From IMG/VR virus record IMGVR_UViG_3300023210_000011, positions 1-64,000 of that record: 64,000 nt of DNA. One strand, given 5' to 3'. The DNA comes from a virus. Of the stretch, positions 54,941-64,000 are shown piece by piece. Each line of letters begins with the position of its first letter. The stretch's first letter is position 1. Below the pieces are notes generated by a model. It had not been told where the DNA came from and did no database searches. It saw only the letters and a list, made by a program, of their open reading frames with translations. The translations under genes were made by a program, and so were the position numbers.

Positions 54941-55176
54941 TGGCGTACCCGGAGACTGTCGCGCGGGTGATCCGTCTGCGGGCACAGCTCGAGTCCGAGC
55001 TCCTCGCGGCGGAAGCAGAGGTTGCTCGCGAGGTTGCGCTGCTCAAGATCATTCATGAGGGGCGCACGGGCGATGGCGCCCTCAGTGCGCGCACGGTAGA
55101 GTTGACCACTGCGCAGACCGTGGGTTTCTTGTCGAAATACCTTCCAGATCTGTCTGCTGCGCTTGCCTCGGGTTGA
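54940..55176 (+). CDS. Helical protein, 78 aa
   Basis: ATG 54940 overlaps the sigma-gene stop. MAYPETVARVIRLRAQLES and LAAEAEVAREVALLKIIHE are a coiled coil; the end has VGFLSKYLPDLSAALAS. Function unknown. Confidence 0.5.
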   Translation: MAYPETVARVIRLRAQLESELLAAEAEVAREVALLKIIHEGRTGDGALSARTVELTTAQTVGFLSKYLPDLSAALASG

Positions 55177-55178
55177 TT

Positions 55179-55391
55179 GTGCCGTTCACTACTCAGGATA
55201 TGTCGTTCGCCGCATTCTTGGTGCAGCGGGGATTCTCGATCTCAGACGTGTCGCGGTCCAGTCGTCGGACCTCCTGGACCTTCAACATTACCCAAGAAGA
55301 CCTGTCCAAGATGGAAGCAGAGTGGCCGGGCACGCAGGAGTGCCGCTTCTTCAACTGCTACCAGACTCTCAAGAATCAGGTCCGAAAATAG
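55179..55391 (+). CDS. Small protein, 70 aa
   Basis: GTG 55179 (MPFTTQDMSFAAFLVQRGF), two bases after the previous stop; a TTG at 55,173 would add two residues. Helical with WTFNITQEDLSKMEAEWPG. No family recognised. Confidence 0.45.
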   Translation: MPFTTQDMSFAAFLVQRGFSISDVSRSSRRTSWTFNITQEDLSKMEAEWPGTQECRFFNCYQTLKNQVRK

Positions 55392-55403
55392 TAGGGAGGC
55401 GTC

Positions 55404-56075
55404 ATGTCGTTCACGACGGTTGGCCTGGCCACCACTGCCACCCTGCGGGTCACCTTCGATGGCGGCTCCGGCACCGAGACGTTCCTCAACGCCGACGATG
55501 ATCCCAGCCTCGCGGTCATCCTCGACGATGAGACCCTTGAGACGATCACCAGCTTCGTCAACGACGTCACCGGGATCTACAGTGCGCTGTGGACTCCCCT
55601 CATTGCGGGACAGTACACGCTGACCTGGACCTTCGGGGTCGCAGGCACTGAGTACACCCGCAGCGACACCGTGGACGCGCTGGACTCTGGAGATCTCCCC
55701 CCGGGGGCAGTAGACCCCGACCCAGATGTGGGGGTAGACAACACCTGTACGCTGACCGGCACATTCGTGGACTCCGCAGGGAACTTCCTGCCGGGCCACC
55801 ACGTCCGATTCAGTCCCGATCTCGCCACCTCTCAGGTCACCGGAGTCGGCTTCGTAGCTGACGATGTCACGGCCACCTCAGATGCCAATGGTGAGATCTC
55901 CTTCACGGCCGTTCGCGGCCTGACAGGCTTGCTCGCCGTCTCAGGATCTTCCCTGGTTCGGCGCGTCACCATCCCTGACCAAGCCACCATCGATATCTTC
56001 GAGCTTGCGGCTACCGCAGACGATCTGCTCGAAATCCAGGAGATTGAGCTGGTCGAGCTGCCTCGGAGATCTTGA
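55404..56075 (+). CDS. Ig-like virion protein, 223 aa
   Basis: Two beta-sandwich-like units (ATLRVTFDGGSGTETFLNA; TLTGTFVDSAGNFLPGH), with the D-x-N-G-x-x-x-F turn (SDANGEISFTAVRG) of Ig-like/transthyretin folds. Typical of surface decorations on phage tails. Followed by another Ig-like protein. Confidence 0.6.
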   Translation: MSFTTVGLATTATLRVTFDGGSGTETFLNADDDPSLAVILDDETLETITSFVNDVTGIYSALWTPLIAGQYTLTWTFGVAGTEYTRSDTVDALDSGDLPPGAVDPDPDVGVDNTCTLTGTFVDSAGNFLPGHHVRFSPDLATSQVTGVGFVADDVTATSDANGEISFTAVRGLTGLLAVSGSSLVRRVTIPDQATIDIFELAATADDLLEIQEIELVELPRRS

Positions 56076-56968
56076 TGAGCGCGGTCACCCTCTACGTCTA
56101 CGACTCCTCAGACGAGACCAAGAACACCCCCCTCGAGTCCTGCACGGTCTTCGTCTTCTCTGAGGATGGATCTACGTTCATCACCCAGGGGAACACCACC
56201 GTTGAAGGACAGGTCGTGTTCGACCTGCCCGACGCCACCTACTGGGTCCGCTTCTTCAAGACTGGGTTCTCCTTCGACACCGGACTGAGTGTCGTAGTCG
56301 AGGAGGATTCAGAGTTCGAGGTGGGCGGCGAGAACCTCGATGACCGACCTCCCGCGACGCTGAGTCACCTCTGCCGGGTGAGCGGCTTCATCATCGGGGC
56401 TGCGGGACAGCATCTGGCCAACGTGACCGCGGAGTTCATGCTCAACGAGCGCGTCCGCATCAGTGGCGGCAACGCCACCGGCAACTCCAAGGTGATCGTG
56501 GTGTCTAACGCCGCGGGCTACTTCGAGTTCGATCTCCTCCGGGGAGCCGTGTACGAAGTGGTGGTGGAGTCCTACGAGCCGGACGTCTTCGTAGTCACTG
56601 TCCCGGACAAGGTCTCTACGGGGTTCACCGACCTCATCTGGCCCTACGTCTCCCGGGTCGATCTGACTCCCTCATCTGTCAGCATCGATGAGGAGGATGA
56701 GGTCGAAGTAGAAGCCGAAGTGGTCCTGTCGAGTGGACGCGCCGCGCCGTACAAGAAGATCCAGGGCGAGGCGGTGGGGTCGAGCCTCGTGTCCGTGTCC
56801 TCCACCGATCCAGCTGTGGCCACCGCATCCATGAGTGGGTCCACGGTCACCATCGTCGGTGTCGGCGCCGGAACCTGCGAGATTGAGTTCTCGTCCTCCT
56901 TGGCGGAGGCTGAGAGAGTCCCCGCAGTGGACGTCACCTTCGACAGCATCTCCGTTACGGTGGCTTGA
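56072..56968 (+). CDS. Ig-like virion protein with BIG2-type domain, 298 aa
   Basis: Several beta units, including SNAAGYFEFDLLRGAVYEV and the C-terminal VDLTPSSVSIDEEDEVEVE...TVTIVGVGAGTCEIEF, which matches the bacterial Ig-like (BIG2) pattern. Likely surface-exposed and adhesive to cells or sugars. Confidence 0.6.
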   Translation: MMSAVTLYVYDSSDETKNTPLESCTVFVFSEDGSTFITQGNTTVEGQVVFDLPDATYWVRFFKTGFSFDTGLSVVVEEDSEFEVGGENLDDRPPATLSHLCRVSGFIIGAAGQHLANVTAEFMLNERVRISGGNATGNSKVIVVSNAAGYFEFDLLRGAVYEVVVESYEPDVFVVTVPDKVSTGFTDLIWPYVSRVDLTPSSVSIDEEDEVEVEAEVVLSSGRAAPYKKIQGEAVGSSLVSVSSTDPAVATASMSGSTVTIVGVGAGTCEIEFSSSLAEAERVPAVDVTFDSISVTVA

Positions 56969-58086
56969 TGCCGCTGAAACTCTCTGATGCTGACCTCCAG
57001 CGGAGCGCCAAGAGTGCTCTGTCCCCGGTGCCCCCTTCTGGGGCCAGCCGGGCGGAAGATCGGGAGTTCGCGTGGGACCGTTTCCGGGCGTCAGCAGCCC
57101 AGGCCGTGCTCTCCGACCCAGACACGATGCTCTACCTCAAGCTCCGCAAGATGCGGGGTCTGGTGCGTCCCGCAGCAGAGATGCACGGTCTACTCTGTAC
57201 GGCTGTCATGCTGACCGAGCTCGCAGTCCGGCCGGCAGATGTGGGCGTCTCTGACGCGCCCTCCGATGTATCGCAGATTGAGGCAGTGCTCTCTCGAGGC
57301 ACTACCCCAGACCTGGCAGCCCTCCAGGCAGCGACTGCAGCAGCGTTCCGGGACGAGGTGAAGAGAGAGGTCCGAAAGGGCTACGCCCGTCCGAGTGACG
57401 CGGGGGCGTCACTGTCTGTGGTTGTGCAGGAGATCGTCAGACGGGCGGAGGATCTCTACGAGATCTGCGTGCAGGTCAAGAGTCGGATCCCAGACCACCG
57501 CGCGATCCTCCTGGCTACCGCCGCAGGCCCGGTCAAGGATCGGGCGCTGCTGGCGCTGAGCGAGCGAGACGGGCTGGACAGGGTGCTGGCGGTCAGCAAC
57601 GCGGTGGGGGCGCTGCAGGCCCTCCAGGCTGATCCACCGACCCAGGTGCTGCTGTCCCGTCACGCCGCAGCCGGGGCACACATGGCGACACTGATGCGCG
57701 CCCTGTCCGGGCTGCTGCGGCCACGCAAGCTGGCGGCGTCACGGGCGGAGGCCGCGAGGGAAGTGGCCTTCTACGGGGAGTCGGCCTCTCTGATCTCTTC
57801 CCTCACTCCCGAGGCCTCCCGGGCGTTCGGTCTCCTGTTCTTGGACACTCCGGACTCGGTAGACACCCTGGGGAGCCTCCGGGAGATCTCGCTCGAAGCA
57901 GCCGCAGGTACGGTGTCCTCTGCCCAGCAGCTCCTGAAGTCATGTGCTGCCGAGGGATTCGACGCAGCATACCGAGACCTCGAGATGGGGAACCCCCTCC
58001 GGCTGGTGCGCTCGGGCTTCCTCTCTGGGACGCGGGTTGGGAGCATCTCTGCGGTTACCGGAGACCTCACCTACCGCTCAGGGTGA
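56965..58086 (+). CDS. Helical structural-module protein, 373 aa
   Basis: ATG 56965 overlaps the upstream stop. Mostly alpha-helical and Ala/Arg-rich (RASAAQAVLSDPDTMLYLK, EKR-type helices, LAASRAEAAREVAFYGESA). No domain recognised. Between Ig-like and wedge genes, so a baseplate or tail role is likely. Confidence 0.5.
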   Translation: MMPLKLSDADLQRSAKSALSPVPPSGASRAEDREFAWDRFRASAAQAVLSDPDTMLYLKLRKMRGLVRPAAEMHGLLCTAVMLTELAVRPADVGVSDAPSDVSQIEAVLSRGTTPDLAALQAATAAAFRDEVKREVRKGYARPSDAGASLSVVVQEIVRRAEDLYEICVQVKSRIPDHRAILLATAAGPVKDRALLALSERDGLDRVLAVSNAVGALQALQADPPTQVLLSRHAAAGAHMATLMRALSGLLRPRKLAASRAEAAREVAFYGESASLISSLTPEASRAFGLLFLDTPDSVDTLGSLREISLEAAAGTVSSAQQLLKSCAAEGFDAAYRDLEMGNPLRLVRSGFLSGTRVGSISAVTGDLTYRSG

Positions 58087-58090
58087 CCAC

Positions 58091-58435
58091 ATGCCCGACA
58101 CCAAGACCCTGGACCTGGCGACTCAGCAGCTCCTCGCCCTCGTCGGAGATGCGATCACAGAGGTCAGCACCGCCCAGGCACTGAACCAGGTCGCTTCGGC
58201 AAGCCTTCGGTCCTCCTTGGAGGATGCGATCCTGCTGCTGGACTCCGAAGCATTCGGTGAAGTGGGAGCTTTCGCGGTAGGAGGAGAGGCGTCGCCTATC
58301 ACTGGTACGCTTCCCTCCCGCACCGTGGGTGGTAAGATCCAGAGAATCCGTGAGCTCCGGGCGGCCCTTTTCGGTTCCGCTGGGAACTCAGTAGGTGCCA
58401 TGGACATCCTCCTGCAGGCCGCCTCGGTGGAGTGA
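58091..58435 (+). CDS. Small structural-module protein, 114 aa
   Basis: ATG 58091 (MPDTKTLDLATQQLLALVG). Helical, with a short strand pair (GAFAVGGEASPITGTLPSR). Lies just before the wedge protein. Function unknown. Confidence 0.5.
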   Translation: MPDTKTLDLATQQLLALVGDAITEVSTAQALNQVASASLRSSLEDAILLLDSEAFGEVGAFAVGGEASPITGTLPSRTVGGKIQRIRELRAALFGSAGNSVGAMDILLQAASVE

Positions 58436-58436
58436 C

Positions 58437-59078
58437 ATGGACTACCCCCTTCTCGCGTTCCAGCAGACCAAGAACATCCAGCGGGTGACGTTCTTCGGTC
58501 AGGGCACCGCCCTGGACATTCGCGGGCTGAACTTCCGCGACATCACTGGGGTGATCGTCAACGGGGTCCGCTCTCCGGTGTTCGTCACGGTCAGTCCGAC
58601 GCGGATCCTGGCCGACATCCCAGCCGGGGAGGTTGGGGTCATCATCCGGTCGGTGGCGGTCCTCACTGCGAACGTCAGTGGCAGCAAGGCGTCCATTGTC
58701 AGCTTTGAAGCTGCGGTCTCGGCGCAGCAGTTGGGGGACTCTGGGCTCCTCGTTCAGCGATTCCTCAAGGTGCTCCTGACTACGCAGGGGTCGGACATCT
58801 TCGCTCCGCAGGCCGGAGGAAACCTCTTGGCGTTGATCGGGGAGATCTCCGAATCAGAGCGCCAGAATGTGGAAGCACTGGCCATGCTGTACGTTCAGCA
58901 GGCGGAAGAGGTAATGATCACCTCGCAGGCACGGAACCCGCAGCTCCCCGACTCCGCCAAGCTGGGGCGGGTCACCGTTCTTCGGGCGTCATATAGTCCC
59001 CAAGAAACCGCCCTCGATATTCGGCTGCGGATCCAGTCCCTTGACGGGACGGTCGCGATCGCAGGACTCGCCCTCTAA
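58437..59078 (+). CDS. Baseplate wedge protein, TIG-like plus gp25-like, 213 aa
   Basis: Residues 20-90 (ITGVIVNGVRSPVFVTVSP, EVGVIIRSVAVLTA) resemble an IPT/TIG beta-sandwich. The C-terminal part (VLLTTQGSDIFAPQAGGNL, ALDIRLRIQSLDGTV) follows the T4 gp25/gpW-like wedge layout, where LTT-x-G and a final strand IRL/VRI are typical. Immediately followed by the gpJ-like gene, as in many contractile-tail phages. Confidence 0.5.
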   Translation: MDYPLLAFQQTKNIQRVTFFGQGTALDIRGLNFRDITGVIVNGVRSPVFVTVSPTRILADIPAGEVGVIIRSVAVLTANVSGSKASIVSFEAAVSAQQLGDSGLLVQRFLKVLLTTQGSDIFAPQAGGNLLALIGEISESERQNVEALAMLYVQQAEEVMITSQARNPQLPDSAKLGRVTVLRASYSPQETALDIRLRIQSLDGTVAIAGLAL

Positions 59079-59087
59079 GGAAGACCC

Positions 59088-62000
59088 ATGGCCAACACCG
59101 GTACGCAGGCTGATCAGATCCGTGATCTCCTCGTGGAGCTCCTCGAGGCGTACGATCCGACGCTCAATCTGGCCCCGGGTGGGGCGGTGTACGACCGTGT
59201 TGTCGCTCCGCTCTACTCCTCCCTCGGTGTGGACGCGTTCGATACGGACCTCGAGCTCTTCCTCCTGACCCGACTGCGCCAGGAGTTCCCGAGTCTGCCT
59301 GCTGAGCAGGGCGACGCCATCGTTGACCTGGTCATTCGTCCTCTGCAGCTCCTTCTTGAGGGATTCAAGCGGGAACTGCAGATCATCCGACGGGGGCAGT
59401 CCGTCCGCAACTCGGGTCAGATGCGGATCCAGGATGCAGAAGACCTGGCTGCCAACTTCTTCGTGAGCCGCCGAGAGGGGTCCCGGGCGGGAGGCACCGT
59501 CCGGATCTTCTTCGCGAACCCCACGTTCGTCTCGCTGCTGGCTTCGACCGAGCTCCGTACCTCTTCAGGGCTGGTCTTCTACCCGCGCGTTCCTCAGTTC
59601 TTCCGCCCAGAGGTGATGGCTGCTCAGCGTTCGGGGCAGCTCTACTACCTCGATGTGGGCGTAGTCGCGGCAGAAGCCGGCGAGGAGTACAACGTCGAAG
59701 AGGGTGCGATCTCCTCGGTCATCGGGCTCGCCTCTGCCGTGCGCGCCACCAACCGGTTCGCATTCAACGGGGGCAGTTACCAGGAGACGGCCGAGCAGCT
59801 CCTCCAGAGGACGCAGACCTCTCTCACGGAGCGCAGCCTGAACACCCGCCGCGGAGTTCGCGCTCGGCTGTTCTCGGAGTTTCCCACAATCCGGAATATG
59901 GAAGTCGTCGGATTCGGGGATCCGGAGATGCAGCGGGATGTGATCACAGGATCCGGCGGCGGAGATGTGATCACGTCGGGCATGAGCTTCGTTCTGGGTC
60001 GCTACGTGCTCCTGCTGTCGATGTTCGAGAATCGTGGCCGGGATGGGGCTCGTCGAATCCGAGCCGGGAGCCGGATCGAGCTCAACTTCTGGAACTTCCT
60101 CTACGGAACGCGCCCGGAGGAGGCGAACCAGTTCTTCGGGGTCGACGAGGTGGTCTACGAGAGCTCGGAGGACCTGGTTGGGCTGCCCACGATCTACCTG
60201 CTGAAGCTGGACGCGGTTCCTGATGTCGATCCCCCTTCCGTCAGCCTGATCCCTGGCCTCCTTCCTGGGGTGTTCGCTGCTGCGTACGACCGGGCGGAGA
60301 TCCGGATCTCAGACATTCCCGGGGGCATCACGAACCCCGACGCGAATGAGCAGATCATCATCCAGGACGGAGAGGTCCACATCGGCGGGCACTACGACGT
60401 GTACGTCCGCCCGTCTGCGTCCAGTTCGACCTCTACGCAGTACGCCCCGCAGGCCAGCGAGGTTGCGGTGTACGAGGGAGAGGAGCTCACCCTCTCTGGG
60501 CAGATCGATGCAACGGCTCTGCGCGACTACGGGGCCCTCAAGAACAAGGTGCATTCGCGGCTCCGGATCCACTACCGGCCCATCTCAGGAACGCTCACCG
60601 AGACCGAGGTGGTCAACCTCTTCGACGGCTCGAGCATCGAGGAGGACACCGGGGCCTACCTCCTGGATCTGAACACCGCAGAGCGGTACCTGGACCTGTG
60701 CTGCCTGACGTCCGACAACGACTGGTCTTCCGGCCAGATCAAGGGCGCGACCAGTGGTGCCGTCGTCGCCATCTCGAGCGTGGAGCAGGTCATCTGGGAG
60801 GACGTTGGGGTCTCTCGTGGGATGACCCTCAATGTGCTCACGGGACCTGATGCCGGGGTCTACAAGATCTTGGATGTGCGGGGTGTTGAGCTGGTGCTCG
60901 ACCTGGACATGACTGCGTTGTCGTCTGATGTGCGATTCCGCATCATCGACGAGACCGTAGTGGATGCGTTCTCGCCCCAGTCCCCGGTCTACCCGTTCAA
61001 CGCGGACTCTGCGACGGGACTCCGCACGACCATTGGGTCTGCGACGGTCCGGGTCTCCGAAGACCTGCAGCAGTTCGGAGTCGCCACCGGGCACACCTTC
61101 GAGATCCTCGATGGGGGCAACCAGGGGGTCTACCAGATCACCGGATTCGGCGCGAACGGGGGACGTAGCCCCATCCTGAACTCCGAGATGCGGTCTACCG
61201 ACTCCAGTGCGTCCTTCAAGATCTACAGCTCTTCCGGTGGCCTCACCCGGCCGCTGGTCCGGGTGGCTCCCGGTGGCGTGGCGCTGCTCGATACGAGCGG
61301 GCAGGACACGGGCTACACCGTGCCTCCGGCCCTCCCGGTCGGGGCCGCTGCGTACGAAGGCTTCTCCGGCGCTCGGATCACGTACAGCGGGCTCAACGGG
61401 TTCGTGCTGGCAGATGCGGGCACCTCCTGGGCGCCGCAGAGCCATACGCGGCTGCAGGTCTACGACATCGACTCCGCAACAGGTGAGCTGACGAACCCGT
61501 CTGCTGTGAGTCCGCGGTCCCCGGACGGTACGATCACGCAGAAGGACATGAAGACGATCTCCCAGTACTCTGGGCGTCCCGGCACTTGCTACACGGACGA
61601 GTGCCTCCCCAGCGATGACGACTACGTCGCTGTGATGTCTCTTGTGGAGCAGGGGCTGGGTTCTGGGTCTTTCCAGACGCACCTGGCGATTGACCTGCCC
61701 ACGGCGGCCACCGACTTCCTGCAGTCGCTCCGCGATTGGATGGTGGAGCTCACCAGCATCTCAGGCTTCGACCTGGGCGCAGACTTCGAGGCGCTGGCGA
61801 CGCTGTTCGCTCCGTTCACCCTCGACCCAGTGGATGCGGCCAACCCGATCATCGCCCAGTACGAGGTGTTGATCCCGAAGGCCATCTTCGATGGCTGCAA
61901 CAACGTCTTCATCGCCGCCCCAGAGTTCGACTGGAACAAGGCCTTCTCGGGATCCACGTTCGAAGATGCGATGGACGACTACAACAACGGAGAGCTGCGC

Positions 62001-64000
62001 AACACGCCTGCTGCGCTCTCAAACGCGAAGTCGGGGGACGTCCTCACCATCGATGTGGGAGTGAACGCCGGTTCATACGTCATCGACAAGGTCTATACCT
62101 ACAAGATCTACCACGGCGGGAGCATCGTCTCGACCGATCCGTCGTCGTCCGCCGACGACTACTTGGATGCCCGCGTGGCTTACACGTTCTCCGTGGTCAC
62201 GGTCAAGGGTGAGTTCCCGGTGGCGCCCCTTGAGGGCCTGGCGGACTTCTTCTCCACGAGGACCGCATCTCCCCTGGCCTTCCCGTCAGCTCCGAGCTTC
62301 GACGTGGAGAGCAAGATCACGACGGGCCCCTCAGCGGGCAAGGAGCTGGGACCGTGGGAAGTGGTCCAGGAGTCCTTCACCTGGCTGTTCGCGACTCTGG
62401 GCAGCGCCGGTTTCGACGTCCCCAGCGAGTTCGTCCTCGACGCCGGGGCGGTCCTGAAGAGCTTGACCAAGGGCTTCTTCGGCTCCTACCAGGTGGGCAG
62501 GCCGACGGCAGAGCAGATCGTACGGCTCTTCTTCACCGAGCCCACCTCCGTCACGACGTTCGGCCCCACCAGCTGCGCGAACTACTCCTGGAATGAGGAG
62601 GTGACCAGCCCGGCAGATGTCACCGGAGGGGACATCACCCTCCCAGTGGCCAGCAGTGAGGGCCTCGAGGCGGCGCTCACGTTCGTGGGTGCAGCTTCAC
62701 GTACCACCCTGACCGGCACAGTGACCGCTGCCATCGCGGCGCTGACCTCCTTCACTGAGCTGGCAACGGCGCTCCAAGAGCTGCTGGACCCGGACGAAGA
62801 TCTGGTCCGGTTCACGGGTGCCGAGTCTTCCTGGGGAAGCACCACCGGATCGATCACCGTGAGTCCGATTGAGCGCGGGGTGGGGACCACTCTGACAATC
62901 GCTGCAGAGGACCGTGAAGACGGATTCCGCCACTTCGGCTTCTCAGACGAGGAGGGAGGCGGAGTGCTCCAGATTCCGAACTCGGTGGCGTTCCCTGCCG
63001 CGGGCTTCCTGTCTCTGAGCGCAGAGATCGATACGACCCCGTTCGGGGTCTATTACGTCGAAGATGACGTAGTGATCGTGGTGGGAGAGACTCTCACGAT
63101 CACCCAGACTCCTGGGGACTTCGACATCACGCCGCTGGCGGTGATGCGCGTAGACGATCCGGTGTTCGGCGGCATCAAGACGGTGGTTCTGTTCGACCCG
63201 GCCAGCTTCGCGGTGCTGGACCCGGGGGACACTCCGCAGGTCACTCTGGGCTCGGGTACCTACGACATCCTGAGTGCGTCGTCGGTTCTTGGCATCAACA
63301 CCACCTCCGGCGCCACCTACCTGTACCTGGGGTACTCGGCTCTCGAAGAGACCCTGCTCACTGGAATGCAGGCATCCATCGTCTCCGCGATTCTGGCCGT
63401 GGCCATCTCCGACGGGATTCTGGGTGCGGCGACGAGCTACGAGTCCTGGGAGCAGGAGCTGATCACAGGGTTCAGCGTGGCGGGAGACGGCCTCGACCTT
63501 GAGATCTCCGTGGAGTCAGAATCGGACTGGATGGTCTTCGAGTTCCGGACCAAGCTCTACGACGGGACCACCCTCCTGTCGGTGAACATCGACACCTCCG
63601 CAGCCCTCACAGGGACGCTGACCCTCACGGAGATCTTCACCCTTGAGGTCACGCAGCTGGATGCCACGACGCTGACTGCCGCGCTGGCAGACAGTGGGGC
63701 CTCTGCGCTTGAGTTCGAGCAGGCCATTCTGGCGAACATCGCCAACGCCGATGACCTGGCGAGTGCGCTCAACGCCCTCAATGTGGCGGGAGATCTCGGT
63801 CAGTTCGTCTCCCTGTCTGCCGACGGGGGTGATCCTCAGGACGAGCTCGTCCTGCGGGTGCTGGCCGCTGACCAACAGGATGCGGTTCTGGAAGCTGCCA
63901 CGTCGCTCTGCTTCGACGCTGCTACGCCGCACACCACTCTCGAGAGCGTGGTGTGGACTGCTGACGGAACTTCAGAGCCTGGAGAACTCCAGGAAGGAGT
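59088..64000 (+). CDS. Baseplate J/gp6-like protein, partial (more than 1,637 codons)
   Basis: From ATG 59088 the frame is open to the window end with no stop in the stretches I translated. The first 300 residues have GGAVYDRVVAPLYSSLGVD, then a gpJ-like core (STELRTSSGLVFYPRVPQF, AGEEYNVEEGAISSVIGLA) and RGVRARLFSEFPTIRNMEV, matching baseplate wedge proteins that form the rim. The remaining 1,300 residues are beta-rich and very long for this family (usually 350-700), suggesting extra Ig- or fibre-like domains. C-terminus is outside the window. Confidence 0.7.
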   Translation, partial: MANTGTQADQIRDLLVELLEAYDPTLNLAPGGAVYDRVVAPLYSSLGVDAFDTDLELFLLTRLRQEFPSLPAEQGDAIVDLVIRPLQLLLEGFKRELQIIRRGQSVRNSGQMRIQDAEDLAANFFVSRREGSRAGGTVRIFFANPTFVSLLASTELRTSSGLVFYPRVPQFFRPEVMAAQRSGQLYYLDVGVVAAEAGEEYNVEEGAISSVIGLASAVRATNRFAFNGGSYQETAEQLLQRTQTSLTERSLNTRRGVRARLFSEFPTIRNMEVVGFGDPEMQRDVITGSGGGDVITSGMSFVLGRYVLLLSMFENRGRDGARRIRAGSRIELNFWNFLYGTRPEEANQFFGVDEVVYESSEDLVGLPTIYLLKLDAVPDVDPPSVSLIPGLLPGVFAAAYDRAEIRISDIPGGITNPDANEQIIIQDGEVHIGGHYDVYVRPSASSSTSTQYAPQASEVAVYEGEELTLSGQIDATALRDYGALKNKVHSRLRIHYRPISGTLTETEVVNLFDGSSIEEDTGAYLLDLNTAERYLDLCCLTSDNDWSSGQIKGATSGAVVAISSVEQVIWEDVGVSRGMTLNVLTGPDAGVYKILDVRGVELVLDLDMTALSSDVRFRIIDETVVDAFSPQSPVYPFNADSATGLRTTIGSATVRVSEDLQQFGVATGHTFEILDGGNQGVYQITGFGANGGRSPILNSEMRSTDSSASFKIYSSSGGLTRPLVRVAPGGVALLDTSGQDTGYTVPPALPVGAAAYEGFSGARITYSGLNGFVLADAGTSWAPQSHTRLQVYDIDSATGELTNPSAVSPRSPDGTITQKDMKTISQYSGRPGTCYTDECLPSDDDYVAVMSLVEQGLGSGSFQTHLAIDLPTAATDFLQSLRDWMVELTSISGFDLGADFEALATLFAPFTLDPVDAANPIIAQYEVLIPKAIFDGCNNVFIAAPEFDWNKAFSGSTFEDAMDDYNNGELRNTPAALSNAKSGDVLTIDVGVNAGSYVIDKVYTYKIYHGGSIVSTDPSSSADDYLDARVAYTFSVVTVKGEFPVAPLEGLADFFSTRTASPLAFPSAPSFDVESKITTGPSAGKELGPWEVVQESFTWLFATLGSAGFDVPSEFVLDAGAVLKSLTKGFFGSYQVGRPTAEQIVRLFFTEPTSVTTFGPTSCANYSWNEEVTSPADVTGGDITLPVASSEGLEAALTFVGAASRTTLTGTVTAAIAALTSFTELATALQELLDPDEDLVRFTGAESSWGSTTGSITVSPIERGVGTTLTIAAEDREDGFRHFGFSDEEGGGVLQIPNSVAFPAAGFLSLSAEIDTTPFGVYYVEDDVVIVVGETLTITQTPGDFDITPLAVMRVDDPVFGGIKTVVLFDPASFAVLDPGDTPQVTLGSGTYDILSASSVLGINTTSGATYLYLGYSALEETLLTGMQASIVSAILAVAISDGILGAATSYESWEQELITGFSVAGDGLDLEISVESESDWMVFEFRTKLYDGTTLLSVNIDTSAALTGTLTLTEIFTLEVTQLDATTLTAALADSGASALEFEQAILANIANADDLASALNALNVAGDLGQFVSLSADGGDPQDELVLRVLAADQQDAVLEAATSLCFDAATPHTTLESVVWTADGTSEPGELQEG

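Noticed and set aside
1-64000. CRISPR arrays, insertion sequences or an integrase.
   Set aside because: No regular repeat-spacer structure, transposase DDE/HUH motif or recombinase signature was seen on either strand.

Overview
The window looks like a large, GC-rich (about 60 %) genome of a tailed phage with a contractile tail. It has a baseplate module, a tail tape-measure-like protein, a tail-assembly chaperone pair with a -1 frameshift site, a phage tmRNA and many tiny overlapping genes. No terminase, major capsid protein, portal or DNA polymerase is seen, so this is only part of the genome. The host is unclear. Two large lipoproteins with acidic tails and the base composition fit a Gram-negative, high-GC bacterium; nothing more precise can be supported.

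Region 1 (about 1-30.8 kb) is read almost entirely leftwards. It is an accessory/early-type array of roughly sixty small genes in short operons, each usually [promoter]-[1 to several overlapping genes]-[GC hairpin, often with a C(UUCG)G loop]. The same promoter-like element, AAA(T/A)(T/C)-N14-(G/C)NCATAA, occurs 26 times in the window with an invariant spacer. Recognisable products are two HExxH proteins, a transglutaminase-like protein, a nuclease-methyltransferase fusion, a MazG-type pyrophosphohydrolase, a CheY-like receiver domain, a CCA-adding-type nucleotidyltransferase with an HD domain, a DHH-type phosphoesterase-like protein, an H1-like basic protein and two lipoproteins. Two promoter-to-terminator units hold no convincing gene but strong RNA secondary structure (25.23-25.55 kb and 27.2-27.65 kb). 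A complete tmRNA (29,058-29,460) carries an unusual proposed tag.

Region 2 (30.9-41.5 kb) is read rightwards: small late-type genes, the frameshifting tail-assembly chaperone (slippery GGGAAAT at 33,031), a GroES-like co-chaperonin, a ribbon-helix-helix protein, a 958-residue SWIM / ParB-like / SNF2 helicase / HNH fusion and an ADP-ribosyltransferase-like protein. Region 3 (41.6-44.7 kb) is a leftward island with a WGR-domain ATP-dependent DNA ligase and small zinc-binding proteins, bounded by bidirectional terminators. Region 4 (44.7-64 kb, rightwards) is the tail/baseplate module: tape-measure-like protein, hub-like proteins, a sigma-70-family protein, Ig-like proteins, a gp25-like wedge protein and a gpJ/gp6-like baseplate protein that is still open at the window end (more than 1,637 codons).

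Together the genes suggest a phage that reprograms transcription (own promoter class, own sigma factor), maintains translation (tmRNA, CCA enzyme) and carries enzymes possibly delivered with the virion (helicase-nuclease, ADP-ribosyltransferase). Several structural-module proteins share an N-terminal F-x-x-(D/E)-(E/L)-x-K-x-A-like motif that may be a packaging signal.
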